Shown in pieces: positions 9,551-20,703 of a stretch of DNA of 64,000 nt. The translations under genes and the position numbers were made by a program. The notes below the pieces were generated by a model. The model did no database searches. It saw nothing but the letters and a program-made list of their open reading frames with translations, and had not been told where the DNA came from. Position 1 is the stretch's first letter; each line of letters opens with the position of its first letter. This DNA comes from Clostridium sp. (GTDB lineage Bacteria; Bacillota; Clostridia; Clostridiales; Clostridiaceae), in the NCBI RefSeq assembly GCF_029258205.1, contig NZ_JARHZJ010000026.1, forward strand, positions 62,001 to 126,000, read 5' to 3'.

Positions 9551-10753
9551 ATGAAACTAAAGACATTATCTGTTAGTGAAGTTAATAACTACGTTAAAAA
9601 GTTAGTTGAAAATGACTTTATATTAAAGAATCTTAATGTCAAAGGTGAAATATCTAATTTAAAATTCCATTCAAGTGGTCATATTTATTTTTCATTAAAA
9701 GATGAAAATAGCAAGGTTAACTGCATTATGTTTAAAAATAATGCAGTTAATTTGGATTTTAGACTAGAAGAAGGAATGAAGGTAGAGGTAAAAGCTAGAT
9801 TAGGTGTTTATCATAAAGAAGGAACTTATCAGCTTTACTGTGAGAATATTAAAAAAGCAGGTATTGGAGAACTTTTTGAAGAATTCCATAAATTAAAAAA
9901 AGAGCTTAGTAAGGAAGGGATTTTTGATGAAAAATATAAGAGAGAATTACCAAAATTCCCTAAGAGAATTGGAATAATTACAGCAAGGACTGGAGCGGCA
10001 ATAAGGGATATAATAAACGTAATTCAAAGAAGAAATAAATCTTTAGATATTATTTTATATCCAGCAAAGGTTCAAGGAGAAAATTCAGCAGATTCAATAA
10101 TTGAAGGTATTAGATATTTTAATAATAAGAAATCAGTTGATGTTATCATATTAGGTAGAGGTGGAGGATCTATTGAAGAACTTTGGGCTTTTAATAATAG
10201 AGAATTAGCATATGAGATATTTAATAGCAGAATACCTACTGTATCAGCTGTTGGTCACGAAGTGGATTTTACTATTAGTGATTTTGTAAGTGATATGAGA
10301 GCACCTACACCATCAGCAGCAGGAGAGTTAGTGTCTCCATCATTACAAGAAATGATAAATGATCTAGCAAATAAAAAAGAGTTCTTACAAAGGGCTATTG
10401 ACAGAAGATTTTTAAATGCAAAGAGTAATATAGATTTATTATACAAAGAATTAAAAGCTAATAATCCTAGACATATAATTGAAAAAAGAATAAAAGAAGT
10501 ACATACTTTAGAAGAAAAGCTCAATTTTTTAGGAAAAAGAAAAATTGATAAGACAAAAGATGAGGTTATTGCTTTAAATAGCATATTACAAACTTTAAAT
10601 CCATTAAGCACCTTAGGAAGAGGGTATTCAGTAATAATGGATAAGGAAGATAAAGTAATTAACGAAGTAAGTGAATTAAAAAATAATGATATGGTAAAAG
10701 TGATAATGAAGGATGGTTCCGTTAATATAGATATAAAAATTATTAATGAATAA
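9551..10753 (+). CDS. xseA: Exodeoxyribonuclease VII large subunit
   Basis: OB-fold NVKGEISNLKFHSSGHIYFSLKDE; GRGGGSIEELWAFNN. Confidence 0.97.
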   Translation: MKLKTLSVSEVNNYVKKLVENDFILKNLNVKGEISNLKFHSSGHIYFSLKDENSKVNCIMFKNNAVNLDFRLEEGMKVEVKARLGVYHKEGTYQLYCENIKKAGIGELFEEFHKLKKELSKEGIFDEKYKRELPKFPKRIGIITARTGAAIRDIINVIQRRNKSLDIILYPAKVQGENSADSIIEGIRYFNNKKSVDVIILGRGGGSIEELWAFNNRELAYEIFNSRIPTVSAVGHEVDFTISDFVSDMRAPTPSAAGELVSPSLQEMINDLANKKEFLQRAIDRRFLNAKSNIDLLYKELKANNPRHIIEKRIKEVHTLEEKLNFLGKRKIDKTKDEVIALNSILQTLNPLSTLGRGYSVIMDKEDKVINEVSELKNNDMVKVIMKDGSVNIDIKIINE

Positions 10754-10771
10754 GGAGCAAAGAGAGAGAAA

Positions 10772-10999
10772 ATGGCTAGAAAAGAAACTAATTATGAAAG
10801 TATGGTTAGTGAATTAAATGAAATCGTAAAGCAACTTGAAAATGGGGAGTTGACCTTAGAAGAGTCTATAAAAAGCTATGAAAATGGCGTTAAAATAATA
10901 AATAAACTATACAAAAAGCTCAACACTTTAGAAGGAAAGATAAAAGTTGTTGAAGATGAAAAAGAGGAAGACTTTGGAGGATACAGCAATGAATATTAA
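10772..10999 (+). CDS. xseB: Exodeoxyribonuclease VII small subunit
   Basis: [33 protein letters not shown]. Confidence 0.96.
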   Translation: MARKETNYESMVSELNEIVKQLENGELTLEESIKSYENGVKIINKLYKKLNTLEGKIKVVEDEKEEDFGGYSNEY

Positions 11000-11861
11000 T
11001 AGCTTAAAAGAGGAAATTGACCAGTCTTTAAAAGCTTATTTTAATAAAGATAGAGAATACAATAAAGTTTTATATGATTCAATGTCATATAGTATAAATG
11101 TAGGGGGAAAAAGAATAAGACCAATATTGATGCTTTTATCTTACTATATTTATAAAAGCGATTATAAAAAAATAGTAACACCTGCAATGGCCATAGAAAT
11201 GATACACACTTATTCTTTAATACATGATGACTTACCATGTATGGATGATGATGATTTAAGAAGAGGGAAGCCTACAAATCATAAGGTTTTTGGAGAAGCT
11301 ATTGCTGTTTTAGCTGGAGATGCTCTTTTAAATGAAGCTATAAAAATTTTAGTTGATTATTCTTTAGAAAAAGGAAGAAATGCATTAAAAGCAACTAAGA
11401 TAATTGCAGATGCCGCAGGATCAGATGGTATGATTGGCGGACAAATTGTTGATATAATAAATGAAGATAAGGAAGAAATTTCTTTAGAAGAATTAGACTA
11501 CATGCACTTAAAGAAAACAGGCGAACTTATAAAAGCTTCAATAATATCTGGAGCAGTTTTAGCAGAAGCTTCAGAGGGAGATATTAAAAAATTAGAGGAC
11601 TTTGGATATAAGTTAGGCTTAGCATTTCAAATAAAAGATGATATATTAGATGTAGTGGGAAATGCAAAAGATTTAGGGAAGAATGTTCACAAAGACCAAG
11701 AAAGTAATAAAAATAATTATATAACCATTTTTGGATTGGAAGAATGTAAGAAAAAATGTGTGAATATAACTGAGGAATGTATAGAGATATTAAATTCAAT
11801 AGAAGGAAATACAGAACCTTTAAAAGTGTTAACTATGAAACTTCTAGAGAGAAAATTTTAA
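10989..11861 (+). CDS. ispA: Polyprenyl (farnesyl-type) diphosphate synthase
   Basis: [31 protein letters not shown]; start overlapping xseB. Confidence 0.95.
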   Translation: MNINSLKEEIDQSLKAYFNKDREYNKVLYDSMSYSINVGGKRIRPILMLLSYYIYKSDYKKIVTPAMAIEMIHTYSLIHDDLPCMDDDDLRRGKPTNHKVFGEAIAVLAGDALLNEAIKILVDYSLEKGRNALKATKIIADAAGSDGMIGGQIVDIINEDKEEISLEELDYMHLKKTGELIKASIISGAVLAEASEGDIKKLEDFGYKLGLAFQIKDDILDVVGNAKDLGKNVHKDQESNKNNYITIFGLEECKKKCVNITEECIEILNSIEGNTEPLKVLTMKLLERKF

Positions 11862-11881
11862 TAATAAAGGATTTGGTTTAA

Positions 11882-13741
11882 ATGAGTGAAATTCTACAGA
11901 GAATAACTGATCCTAAAGAAATAAAGGATTTAGATGAGAAAGAATTAGAAATATTAGCTAAAGATTTAAGAGAGTTTTTAATTGAAAGTGTTTCAAATAC
12001 TGGAGGACATTTAGCTTCAAACTTAGGAGTTGTTGATTTAACAGTAGCATTATTTAAAAATTTTGATTTTAGTGAAGATAGAATAATATGGGATGTTGGA
12101 CATCAATCTTATGCCTATAAGGTTTTAACAGGAAGAAAAGATAAATTTAATACTTTAAGACAATATGGCGGATTATGTGGTTTTCCTAAGAGAACAGAAA
12201 GTGAATATGATTTCTTTGCTACTGGACATAGTAGTACGTCACTATCTTCAGCAGCAGGGATGGCGAGAGCTCAGAAGCTGCTTGGAAAGCAAAATAAAGT
12301 TATAGCAGTTATAGGAGATGGAGCATTAACTGGAGGAATGGCTTTAGAAGCATTAAACGACATTGGATATAGAAAAGATAATCTTATAATAATATTAAAT
12401 GATAATCAAATGTCTATATGTAAAAATGTTGGAGGACTTGCAACTTATTTAAATAAGCTTAGAATGGGTGCAAGTTATAATAAATTAAAATCAGATATTG
12501 GATCAACTTTAGATACTACTTATATTGGAAAAAGAGTAAAGAGCTCTCTTTCAAAAGTAAAAGAGGGTATTAAAAAAATTGTTGTACCAAGCATGTATTT
12601 TGAAGATATTGGATTAAAGTATTTTGGTCCAGTAGATGGACATAATATTAGAGAGTTAAATGAGATTCTAAGTATAGCTAAAAATATAAAAGGCCCAGTA
12701 ATAATACATACAGTTACTAAAAAAGGAAAAGGCTATGAATTAGCAGAAAAAAATCCTAATAAGTATCATGGAGTATCTCCTTTTGATTTAGAACAAGGAA
12801 TAATTTCAAAGTTTGCAAGTAGAAATTATTCTTCTACTTTTGGGGAAGCCATGATTAAATTAGCTAAAAATGATGATAAGATTGTTGCAATTACTGCTTC
12901 TATGCCAGATGGAACAGGATTAAAGGAATTTAGAGAAGAATTTCCTAATAGATTTTTTGACGTAGGAATAGCAGAGCAACATGCTGTTACTTTAGCAGCT
13001 GGAATGGCAGCTGAGGGATTAAAACCATTCTTTGCAGTTTATTCAACTTTTCTACAAAGAGCTTATGATCAAGTTTTACATGATGTGTGCATGCAAAATT
13101 TACCTATTAAACTTTGTTTAGATAGGGCTGGATTAGTTGGGGAAGATGGAGAAACGCATCAAGGAATATTTGATATTTCATTTTTATCTCCAATGCCTAA
13201 TATGACTATTGTTGCTCCTAAGTGTTTAGATGAAATGGAAGTTATTTTAAAATGGGCAAGTGATTTTAATGAACCTTTAGCTATAAGATATCCAAGAGGT
13301 GGAGATATTGATGTTAATTTAAAACCATTAAGTAAAATAGAATATGGAAAATGGGAAAAAGTTAAAGATGGAGAGAAAATAGCAATAGTTGCTAATGGTA
13401 AAATGGTTCAACATGCTATGATTGCTACACAAAAAATAAAAGAAGAAAAAAATATAGATATTTTAATTATAAATGCAACATTTATAAAACCTATGGATAA
13501 GGAAGTATTAAATTCTTTATCAAAAGATGGATTCAAGATTGTAACTATTGAAGATAATATTAAAAAAGGCGGTTTTGGGGAAGGTGTTCTAGAATATTTA
13601 AATGAAATTGGACATAAAGAAAAAGTTGTTACATTAGCATTTGATGATAAGTTCATAGAACATGGTAAACCTGATATTTTATATGAAGTTAATGGATTAG
13701 ATGCAGAAGGCATAAAAAATACATTAATTGAATTACTTTAA
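11882..13741 (+). CDS. dxs: 1-deoxy-D-xylulose-5-phosphate synthase
   Basis: Full-length DXS: GGHLASNLGVVDLTVALF, GDGALTGGMALEALND, DRAGLVGEDGETHQG. Confidence 0.97.
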   Translation: MSEILQRITDPKEIKDLDEKELEILAKDLREFLIESVSNTGGHLASNLGVVDLTVALFKNFDFSEDRIIWDVGHQSYAYKVLTGRKDKFNTLRQYGGLCGFPKRTESEYDFFATGHSSTSLSSAAGMARAQKLLGKQNKVIAVIGDGALTGGMALEALNDIGYRKDNLIIILNDNQMSICKNVGGLATYLNKLRMGASYNKLKSDIGSTLDTTYIGKRVKSSLSKVKEGIKKIVVPSMYFEDIGLKYFGPVDGHNIRELNEILSIAKNIKGPVIIHTVTKKGKGYELAEKNPNKYHGVSPFDLEQGIISKFASRNYSSTFGEAMIKLAKNDDKIVAITASMPDGTGLKEFREEFPNRFFDVGIAEQHAVTLAAGMAAEGLKPFFAVYSTFLQRAYDQVLHDVCMQNLPIKLCLDRAGLVGEDGETHQGIFDISFLSPMPNMTIVAPKCLDEMEVILKWASDFNEPLAIRYPRGGDIDVNLKPLSKIEYGKWEKVKDGEKIAIVANGKMVQHAMIATQKIKEEKNIDILIINATFIKPMDKEVLNSLSKDGFKIVTIEDNIKKGGFGEGVLEYLNEIGHKEKVVTLAFDDKFIEHGKPDILYEVNGLDAEGIKNTLIELL

Positions 13742-13752
13742 AGGAGAACATT

Positions 13753-14568
13753 ATGGCAGAAAAAAAAGAAAAAAAAGAAAGACTTGATGTACTGCTTGTT
13801 GAACAAGGTATTGCTGAGTCACGAGAAAAAGCTAAGAGATATATAATGGCAGGTATGGTATTTATAGGAGAAAAGAGAGTTGATAAGGCAGGAGAAAAAG
13901 TTCCAGTAAGCTCAAATATCATATTTAGAGGAGAAAAATTACCTTTTGTTAGTAGGGGTGGATTTAAACTTGATAAAGCAGTTAAATCTTTTGGAATAGA
14001 TCTTAAAGGAAAGAGATGTTTAGATATTGGAGCATCAACTGGTGGATTTACTGATTGTATGCTTCAAAATAATGCTTCAAAAGTATTTTCAATTGATGTT
14101 GGTTATGGACAATTTGCTTGGAAACTTAGAGTAGATCCAAGAGTTGTTTGTATGGAAAGAACTAATGTAAGATATGCAACTCCAGAGCAAATAGGAGAAT
14201 TATGTGATTTTGCATCAATAGATGTATCTTTTATATCACTAACAACTGTTTTGCCAGCTGTACTTAATCTTTTAAATGAGAATGGAGAAGTTATGGCACT
14301 TATTAAGCCACAATTTGAAGCTGGTAGAGAAAAAGTTGGTAAGAAGGGTGTTGTAAGAGAAGCTTCTACTCATAAAGAAGTAATTAAGAAAATTGTAGAT
14401 TTTGCCTTATCACATAAATTAAATATATTAGGCCTTGATTTCTCTCCTATAAAAGGACCAGAAGGAAATATAGAATATTTAATATATTTAAAGAAGAATA
14501 ACAATATAGACGAGTTTGATTATAATATTATAGATAAAGTTGTAGATAAATCTCATAGTGATTTATAA
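13753..14568 (+). CDS. tlyA: TlyA family rRNA (cytidine-2'-O)-methyltransferase
   Basis: S4 domain then CLDIGASTGGFTDCMLQNNA. Confidence 0.94.
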   Translation: MAEKKEKKERLDVLLVEQGIAESREKAKRYIMAGMVFIGEKRVDKAGEKVPVSSNIIFRGEKLPFVSRGGFKLDKAVKSFGIDLKGKRCLDIGASTGGFTDCMLQNNASKVFSIDVGYGQFAWKLRVDPRVVCMERTNVRYATPEQIGELCDFASIDVSFISLTTVLPAVLNLLNENGEVMALIKPQFEAGREKVGKKGVVREASTHKEVIKKIVDFALSHKLNILGLDFSPIKGPEGNIEYLIYLKKNNNIDEFDYNIIDKVVDKSHSDL

Positions 14569-14652
14569 AAATTAAATTATTGAATAATAAATATTAATTT
14601 TATAATTGCTTTGAATAAGCTTTATAGTTAAAGTAAAGGTGTGTTTTGGGGC

Positions 14653-15483
14653 ATGAGAAATATAGGAATTATAATTAATAAAGAAAAAGATAAAGAAAAT
14701 AAAATTTTAAACTTGGTTATTTCAAAAGTTAAAGAATATTTAAATCCTGATAACATAAGAGTTATAGATCAGTTTTATAATGGTGATTATAAAGAATTAA
14801 AGACTTTAGATCTTTTAATAGTTCTTGGTGGAGATGGAACACTTTTAGGTGTAGCTAGAAAATTCTCTACAGTTATAGATACTCCAATTTTAGGAATTAA
14901 CATTGGAAATTTAGGTTTTTTAGTTACAGCTGAGATAAGCGAGTTAGAAGAAGCTTTGTACAGAATAAAAGTTCGTGACTATAAAGTAGAGGAAAGAATG
15001 TTACTTTCTTGTACTATAGAAATGGGAGAATGTTCAGAGGAAAGAGCTTTAAATGATATTGTGGTTGCTAGAGGTACTTTATCTAGAATGGCACAATATG
15101 AGGTCTTTATAAATGATGAACTTTATGCTACTTTTAAAGGGGATGGAGTTATAATTTCTACTCCAGTAGGATCAACAGCTTATTCTTTTTCAGCTGGAGG
15201 TCCACTTATAATGCCAGATTTACAAATAGTATCAATAGTACCTATATGTCCGCATACACCAAATTCAAGACCTATGATAATAGACGGAAATAATACAGTA
15301 AGAATTAAGCCACTTATTAATGAATCAGATGTCTTTGTTACAATAGATGGACAAAAAGCATTAAAATTAGAAAAACATAATGAAGTTTTAATAAAAAAAG
15401 CAAAAGAATTTTTTAGAATAATTTCTTTTGATAATAAAAGTTACTTTAAGGTACTAAGGAAAAAATTGTTTAAGATAGAATAA
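14653..15483 (+). CDS. nadK: NAD kinase
   Basis: [23 protein letters not shown]. Confidence 0.95.
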   Translation: MRNIGIIINKEKDKENKILNLVISKVKEYLNPDNIRVIDQFYNGDYKELKTLDLLIVLGGDGTLLGVARKFSTVIDTPILGINIGNLGFLVTAEISELEEALYRIKVRDYKVEERMLLSCTIEMGECSEERALNDIVVARGTLSRMAQYEVFINDELYATFKGDGVIISTPVGSTAYSFSAGGPLIMPDLQIVSIVPICPHTPNSRPMIIDGNNTVRIKPLINESDVFVTIDGQKALKLEKHNEVLIKKAKEFFRIISFDNKSYFKVLRKKLFKIE

Positions 15484-15505
15484 ATATTATGAAGGTGATT
15501 TGAAG

Positions 15506-15958
15506 ATGAAATCTAAGAGACATTCTAAGATAATTGAAATTATAAAATCAACAGCCATAGAAACTCAAGAAGAGTTAGCAGAAGAATTAAAAAAAGCTGG
15601 GTTTGATGTTACTCAAGCTACAGTATCTAGAGATATAAAAAATTTAAAACTTGTTAAAAAACAAGATAATAAAGGGCACTATAGATATACAATCATAGAA
15701 GAAGAAAAAAATGAAATGGTTGATAGATTAAGCAATATATTAGCTAATACTGTAACTTCAGTAGAAAATGTTGATAAGATGGTTGTTGTTAAAACAATAT
15801 CAGGTTCAGCATCTGCTGCGGCAGAAGCAATAGATACACTTCATTTAGGTGAAATTGCTGGGACTATAGCAGGAGACAACACAATATTTATATTAGTTAG
15901 AAGCTTAGAAAAAGCAGAAACTCTAGTTTCTAGGATACTAGAAATGATAGAATTATAG
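15506..15958 (+). CDS. argR: Arginine repressor ArgR
   Basis: [32 protein letters not shown]-terminal [11 protein letters not shown]. Confidence 0.95.
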   Translation: MKSKRHSKIIEIIKSTAIETQEELAEELKKAGFDVTQATVSRDIKNLKLVKKQDNKGHYRYTIIEEEKNEMVDRLSNILANTVTSVENVDKMVVVKTISGSASAAAEAIDTLHLGEIAGTIAGDNTIFILVRSLEKAETLVSRILEMIEL

Positions 15959-15973
15959 TTAAGGAGGAGAAGT

Positions 15974-17671
15974 ATGCTTTTACAATTAACTATAAATAAT
16001 TTTGCTTTGATAGAAAAAGCATCTTTAGATTTTAAAGAAGGTTTCACTATTTTATCAGGAGAAACTGGAGCTGGTAAGTCTATTCTTATAGATGCAATAA
16101 ATTATGTTCAAGGAAGTAAGTTTAACAAGGACTTAATTAGAACTGGAGAAGAAAAGACTTTTGTAGAGGCTATATTTTCAATAGATGATAATGAGAGACT
16201 TAAAGAAATTTTAAATGATTTAGAAATAGAGTATGATGATACTTTAATAATTTCTAGAGAAACTTTTATAAATGGTAGAAGTAATATAAAGGTTAATGGA
16301 AGAAGTATAATAGTAGCTACTTTAAAAAAAATAAGTAGCACACTTCTAGATATACATGGTCAACATAATAATCAAAATTTATTAAATAAAGAAAATCATA
16401 TAATGTATTTAGATGATTTTGGAGATTCTAAGTTAAGTGAAGATTTAAAAGAATATGGAGAAAAATTCTTAGAGCTTAAGTGTATAGAAAGACAAATAAG
16501 TGAACTGAGCAATGAAGGGAAAGATGAAAAACTTTTAAATTATTTAGAATATCAGTTAAATGAAATTGAAGAAGCCAAGCTTAGAAATGGTGAAGAAGAA
16601 GAATTAACAGAAAGATTTAATATTTTATCTAATGCAGAAAAAATAAAAAATTCACTAGGAATATCATATAATTTATTAAATGGTGTTGAAAACAGTGTAG
16701 TAGATTCTTTGTCAGTAGTAAATAGAGAACTTTCAAATGTTGAAGAGCATTTAGAAAAAATTAAAATTATAAACTCTAAAATAATGGAAATGTATTATGA
16801 AATACAAGAAATGGCTAGAGAAATTAGAGATATATGTGATGAAAGTGTTTATGATGGTAATGAATTAGAAGAAATAAATAGCCGTATGTTTAAGATTGCT
16901 GCCTTAAAGAAAAAGTATGGAAATACTATAGCTGAAATCTTAGAATATAAAAATAATATTCTATCTCAAATAAATAATATTAAAAATTCAGAAAAAATAA
17001 TTGAAGATCTTTTAAATGAAAAAAGTAAAGTTGAGAGTGTTTTAAGTGAAATAGCTAATAGAATTCATAATAAGAGAATAGAACTGGCAAAAGTTTTAGA
17101 AGAAAATATTCATAAAGAGTTAGCCTATGTTGGTTTAGGAAAATGTAGATTTGAAGTTCTTATTGAGGAAGATGAAACCTTTAACTTTAAAGGTAGAGAC
17201 AAAGTACAATTTCTTATATCAACAAATCCTGGTGAACCTTTAAAACCTATGGAAAGAATAGTTTCTGGTGGAGAACTTTCAAGAATAATGTTAGCTTTAA
17301 AAGCTGTGTTCATAGATAAAGATAAGATTCCTACTGTTATATTTGATGAAATAGATACAGGTATAAGTGGAAGAGTAGCTCAATCAGTAGGAGAAAAAAT
17401 GTATGAAATATCAACAAAGCATCAAGTTTTTTGTATAACACATCTTCCTCAAATAGCAAGTATGTCAGATAATCATTATATGGTTAGAAAAAAAGTAATA
17501 GATAATAAGACTTTTTCAAAGGTTGAACCTATAACTTATAATCAAAAAATTGAAGAGGTTGGAAAAATGCTAGGTGGCGTTGAAATGACAAGCAATACAT
17601 TACTAAGTGCTAAAGAGATGATAGATTTAGCTGACACAAAAAAAGAAACAATTAAGACTTTTCATACATAA
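15974..17671 (+). CDS. recN: DNA repair protein RecN
   Basis: SGETGAGKSILIDAI...VSGGELSRIMLALK. Confidence 0.97.
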   Translation: MLLQLTINNFALIEKASLDFKEGFTILSGETGAGKSILIDAINYVQGSKFNKDLIRTGEEKTFVEAIFSIDDNERLKEILNDLEIEYDDTLIISRETFINGRSNIKVNGRSIIVATLKKISSTLLDIHGQHNNQNLLNKENHIMYLDDFGDSKLSEDLKEYGEKFLELKCIERQISELSNEGKDEKLLNYLEYQLNEIEEAKLRNGEEEELTERFNILSNAEKIKNSLGISYNLLNGVENSVVDSLSVVNRELSNVEEHLEKIKIINSKIMEMYYEIQEMAREIRDICDESVYDGNELEEINSRMFKIAALKKKYGNTIAEILEYKNNILSQINNIKNSEKIIEDLLNEKSKVESVLSEIANRIHNKRIELAKVLEENIHKELAYVGLGKCRFEVLIEEDETFNFKGRDKVQFLISTNPGEPLKPMERIVSGGELSRIMLALKAVFIDKDKIPTVIFDEIDTGISGRVAQSVGEKMYEISTKHQVFCITHLPQIASMSDNHYMVRKKVIDNKTFSKVEPITYNQKIEEVGKMLGGVEMTSNTLLSAKEMIDLADTKKETIKTFHT

Positions 17672-17688
17672 TAAAGTGGTTTTTAATA

Positions 17689-17724
17689 CAAAATAGAACT
17701 GTTAAACAGTTCTATTTTTTTTTA
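17689..17724 (+). terminator. Intrinsic terminator after recN
   Basis: AAATAGAACTGTTAAACAGTTCTATTTTTTTTT. Confidence 0.88.
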
Positions 17725-17847
17725 TTTTAAAACTAATATGAGAATTTTAGTATATTTTAAATTGATTTGGCTAGAATAACAAAGTTAATATAGGATATTA
17801 TGATTTTGAAAGGGGCAAATTAAGAATAGAAAAGGAGGAGATAGTTA

Positions 17848-19008
17848 ATGAAAAATATCAACAAAAGAATAAAAATTATATCAATAATAATGATTTCTTT
17901 AATATTACTTTTATCCTCTGTAACATTTGCAAGGGATTATTGTGAGAGTAATAATGTTTTTGCAAGTAGCAATTTCTATTCTTTAAATTCTAAGAGTAGT
18001 AATGATGAAAAGTTTAAGAACAGATATGGCGTAGCTCTTGTAAATAGTGAACAGGAAAAAAGAGATATAGAGCTTTGCGCTGGAGGTAGTTCAGTTGGTG
18101 TAAGAGTGTCAACAGAGGGTGTATTAGCAGTGGGTTATTCAGATTTAACAATAGGAAATAGAGAAATAGCAAGTCCAGCTCAAAATGGTGGTATACAAAT
18201 TGGTGATAGACTTATAAGTGTAAATGGAAATAAAATAAAAAATTCTAAAGATTTATCAAAAAAAATTAATGAGAGTAAATCAGAAAATGTTGAAATTTTG
18301 ATTGAGAGAAATGGTGAAGAAATAACAAAAAACATAAATTTATCAAAAAATCAAGATGGTGATTATAAAATAGGTCTTTGGGTAAGAGATTCTACTGCTG
18401 GTGTAGGTACACTTACTTTCTATGATAAAGAAAGTGGAAAATATGGAGCAATAGGTCATCCAATAACAGATAGTGAAACAGAAAAAATTCTTTCAATAAA
18501 AAATGGAGATCTTTTAAATTCTTCAATAATAAGCATAAAAAAAGGAGTTAAAGGTAATCCAGGAGAATTAAGGGGAATTTTTTCAAGTGATAAGATGCCT
18601 ATAGGAAATGTTACAGAAAATACTCAATGTGGAATATTTGGTAAAATAAACACAAAAAATTTAAAAAATATTAATAATAAAACTTATAAAGTAGGGTGGA
18701 GAGATGAAATTCAACCAGGACCAGCTCATATTATAACTACTATTGATGAAGAAGGTCCTAAGTTATATGATGTTGAAATTGTAAAACTTGCAAAACAAGA
18801 TAGTATTAGCACGAAAAGTATGGTTATTAAGATTACAGATGAAAGATTATTAGAAAAAACCGGCGGTGTTGTTCAAGGAATGAGTGGAAGTCCAATTATA
18901 CAAAATGATAAAATAATTGGGGCTGTAACTCATGTTTTAGTTAATAAACCTGAAGTAGGATATGGAATATATATAGAATGGATGTTAAAAGATGCCAAAA
19001 TTATATGA
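17848..19008 (+). CDS. spoIVB: SpoIVB peptidase
   Basis: PDZ domain followed by S55 domain with VVQGMSGSPIIQNDKIIGAVTHVLVN. Confidence 0.95.
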   Translation: MKNINKRIKIISIIMISLILLLSSVTFARDYCESNNVFASSNFYSLNSKSSNDEKFKNRYGVALVNSEQEKRDIELCAGGSSVGVRVSTEGVLAVGYSDLTIGNREIASPAQNGGIQIGDRLISVNGNKIKNSKDLSKKINESKSENVEILIERNGEEITKNINLSKNQDGDYKIGLWVRDSTAGVGTLTFYDKESGKYGAIGHPITDSETEKILSIKNGDLLNSSIISIKKGVKGNPGELRGIFSSDKMPIGNVTENTQCGIFGKINTKNLKNINNKTYKVGWRDEIQPGPAHIITTIDEEGPKLYDVEIVKLAKQDSISTKSMVIKITDERLLEKTGGVVQGMSGSPIIQNDKIIGAVTHVLVNKPEVGYGIYIEWMLKDAKII

Positions 19009-19046
19009 TATAAAATAAGTGTGATTAATGTAAATATGTGTTATAA

Positions 19047-19092
19047 TAAATACTAGGAAATTAAATGAATTTTTTAGTATTTATTTTTTTTT
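19047..19092 (+). terminator. Intrinsic terminator after spoIVB
   Basis: AATAAATACTA...TTAGTATTTATT then T-run. Confidence 0.75.
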
Positions 19093-19093
19093 A

Positions 19094-19120
19094 GAAGGAA
19101 ATAATTTAGTTTTGTCGAAT
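19094..19120 (+). promoter_or_regulatory. Putative sigma-H promoter with overlapping Spo0A box upstream of spo0A
   Basis: GAAGGAAAT (19094-19102), N11, GTCGAAT (19114-19120) fits RnAGGAwWW-N11-12-RnnGAAT; 0A-box core TGTCGAA at 19113-19119. Confidence 0.7.
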
Positions 19121-19182
19121 ATAGTTAAAGAAGAATTAATGTAAAAAAATGGATATATATAGTTGGTTAAGGAGAGGGAAGC

Positions 19183-20013
19183 ATGAAGGAATCAAAAATA
19201 TCTGTATTAATTGCTGATGATAACAAAGAGTTTTGCAATATTTTAAATGACTATTTATTAAGTCAAAGAGATATTGTTGTGACAGGAATTGCAAAAGATG
19301 GATTAGAAGCTTTAAAACTTATAGAAGAGAAACAACCAGATTTAGTTGTATTAGATATAATTATGCCGCATTTAGATGGATTAGGTGTGCTTGAAAGAAT
19401 AAATTCTCTAGTATTAGAAAAAACTCCAAGAGTAATAGTATTATCTGCTGTTGGACAAGATAAAATTACTCAAAGAGCCATAACTTTAGGTGCAGACTAT
19501 TATGTTGTTAAGCCATTTGATATGGATGTGTTTACAGAGAGAATAAGACAAATGTTTAATAGCACAATATCAGAGGAACCTACTAATAGTAAACCTAAAA
19601 TCAGTGTAGTTGAAGGGGAAAAAAGTGAAGATATATCTTCAGAAGATAGTAAAGAACCTATGGATTTAGAGGTTGAGATAACTAGTATAATTCATGAAAT
19701 AGGAGTTCCAGCTCATATAAAAGGATATATGTACTTAAGGGAAGCTATAACTATGGTTGTAAATGATATGGAATTATTATCAGCTATAACAAAAGAATTG
19801 TATCCTTCAATAGCGAAAAAATACAATACTACTGCAAGTAGGGTTGAAAGAGCTATAAGACATGCTATAGAGGTTGCTTGGGGAAGAGGACAAATAGATG
19901 CTATAAATAAAATATTTGGACATACTATTCACAATGATAAAGGTAAACCAACAAACTCAGAGTTTATAGCTATGGTTGCAGATAAATTAAGACTAAAAAA
20001 TAAGGTTAGCTAA
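19183..20013 (+). CDS. spo0A: Sporulation transcription factor Spo0A
   Basis: Receiver domain plus C-terminal [18 protein letters not shown]. Confidence 0.98.
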   Translation: MKESKISVLIADDNKEFCNILNDYLLSQRDIVVTGIAKDGLEALKLIEEKQPDLVVLDIIMPHLDGLGVLERINSLVLEKTPRVIVLSAVGQDKITQRAITLGADYYVVKPFDMDVFTERIRQMFNSTISEEPTNSKPKISVVEGEKSEDISSEDSKEPMDLEVEITSIIHEIGVPAHIKGYMYLREAITMVVNDMELLSAITKELYPSIAKKYNTTASRVERAIRHAIEVAWGRGQIDAINKIFGHTIHNDKGKPTNSEFIAMVADKLRLKNKVS

Positions 20014-20153
20014 ATTATAAGGTAAGCTATTTGTTAGTATTTAAATACAAGTAAACTTTAAAAATTGAGTATAATTTATAAAAATAATTTTATAAAAATA
20101 TTAATATGATTAACTTTAATATGAATATATTTGTATGCATTTATATTTATGGA

Positions 20154-20206
20154 GAAAGCACTTTTTATCAGCGAAAATATTGCGTGGTAAAAAGTGCTTT
20201 TTTATA
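20154..20206 (+). terminator. Putative intrinsic terminator downstream of spo0A
   Basis: AAGCACTTTTTA...TAAAAAGTGCTTTTTTA. Confidence 0.75.
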
Positions 20207-20332
20207 AAGATATGTTTTACATATATGATTGGTATATATTAAAACAGTTTAGTTAAGTTATAGATTATAAATTGATTTCATATATAAATAATAATATTTA
20301 AGTGATGCTATATAGAGAAAGGAGGAATTTAA

Positions 20333-20638
20333 TTGAGAAAAGCAGTATATGTAGAAGGAAATGAAAAAAAGATTATTTTAGCTAATTGTATAACTAAATC
20401 TGAATATGAAAAAATATATAAAAAAAATTTAATTTGTCCAATAGATGGATGTAAAGCAAAACTTGGGTTTAGGGAAGTAAAGAAGCATAGAGATGGAAAA
20501 TATTTTTATACATTACCTAATAATAAACATGTTGATGGGTGTCCTTATAAAATTCAAAAGAAAAAGAGAAGAGTAAGAAGAAAAATAGATACTAATTTAG
20601 GTGAGGATTTTTCACAGATATCTTTTAAAATTTTATAA
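20333..20638 (+). CDS. Small basic protein with putative zinc knuckle, function unknown
   Basis: C-x5-C...H-x3-C (CPIDGC...KHVDGC), RBS aggagg, basic tail. Confidence 0.6.
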   Translation: MRKAVYVEGNEKKIILANCITKSEYEKIYKKNLICPIDGCKAKLGFREVKKHRDGKYFYTLPNNKHVDGCPYKIQKKKRRVRRKIDTNLGEDFSQISFKIL

Positions 20639-20703
20639 TATTTTATATAAATTAAAAAGAATACTTGTAGAATTTTGCAAGATTTAAAATTGAGGTGAGA
20701 GAT

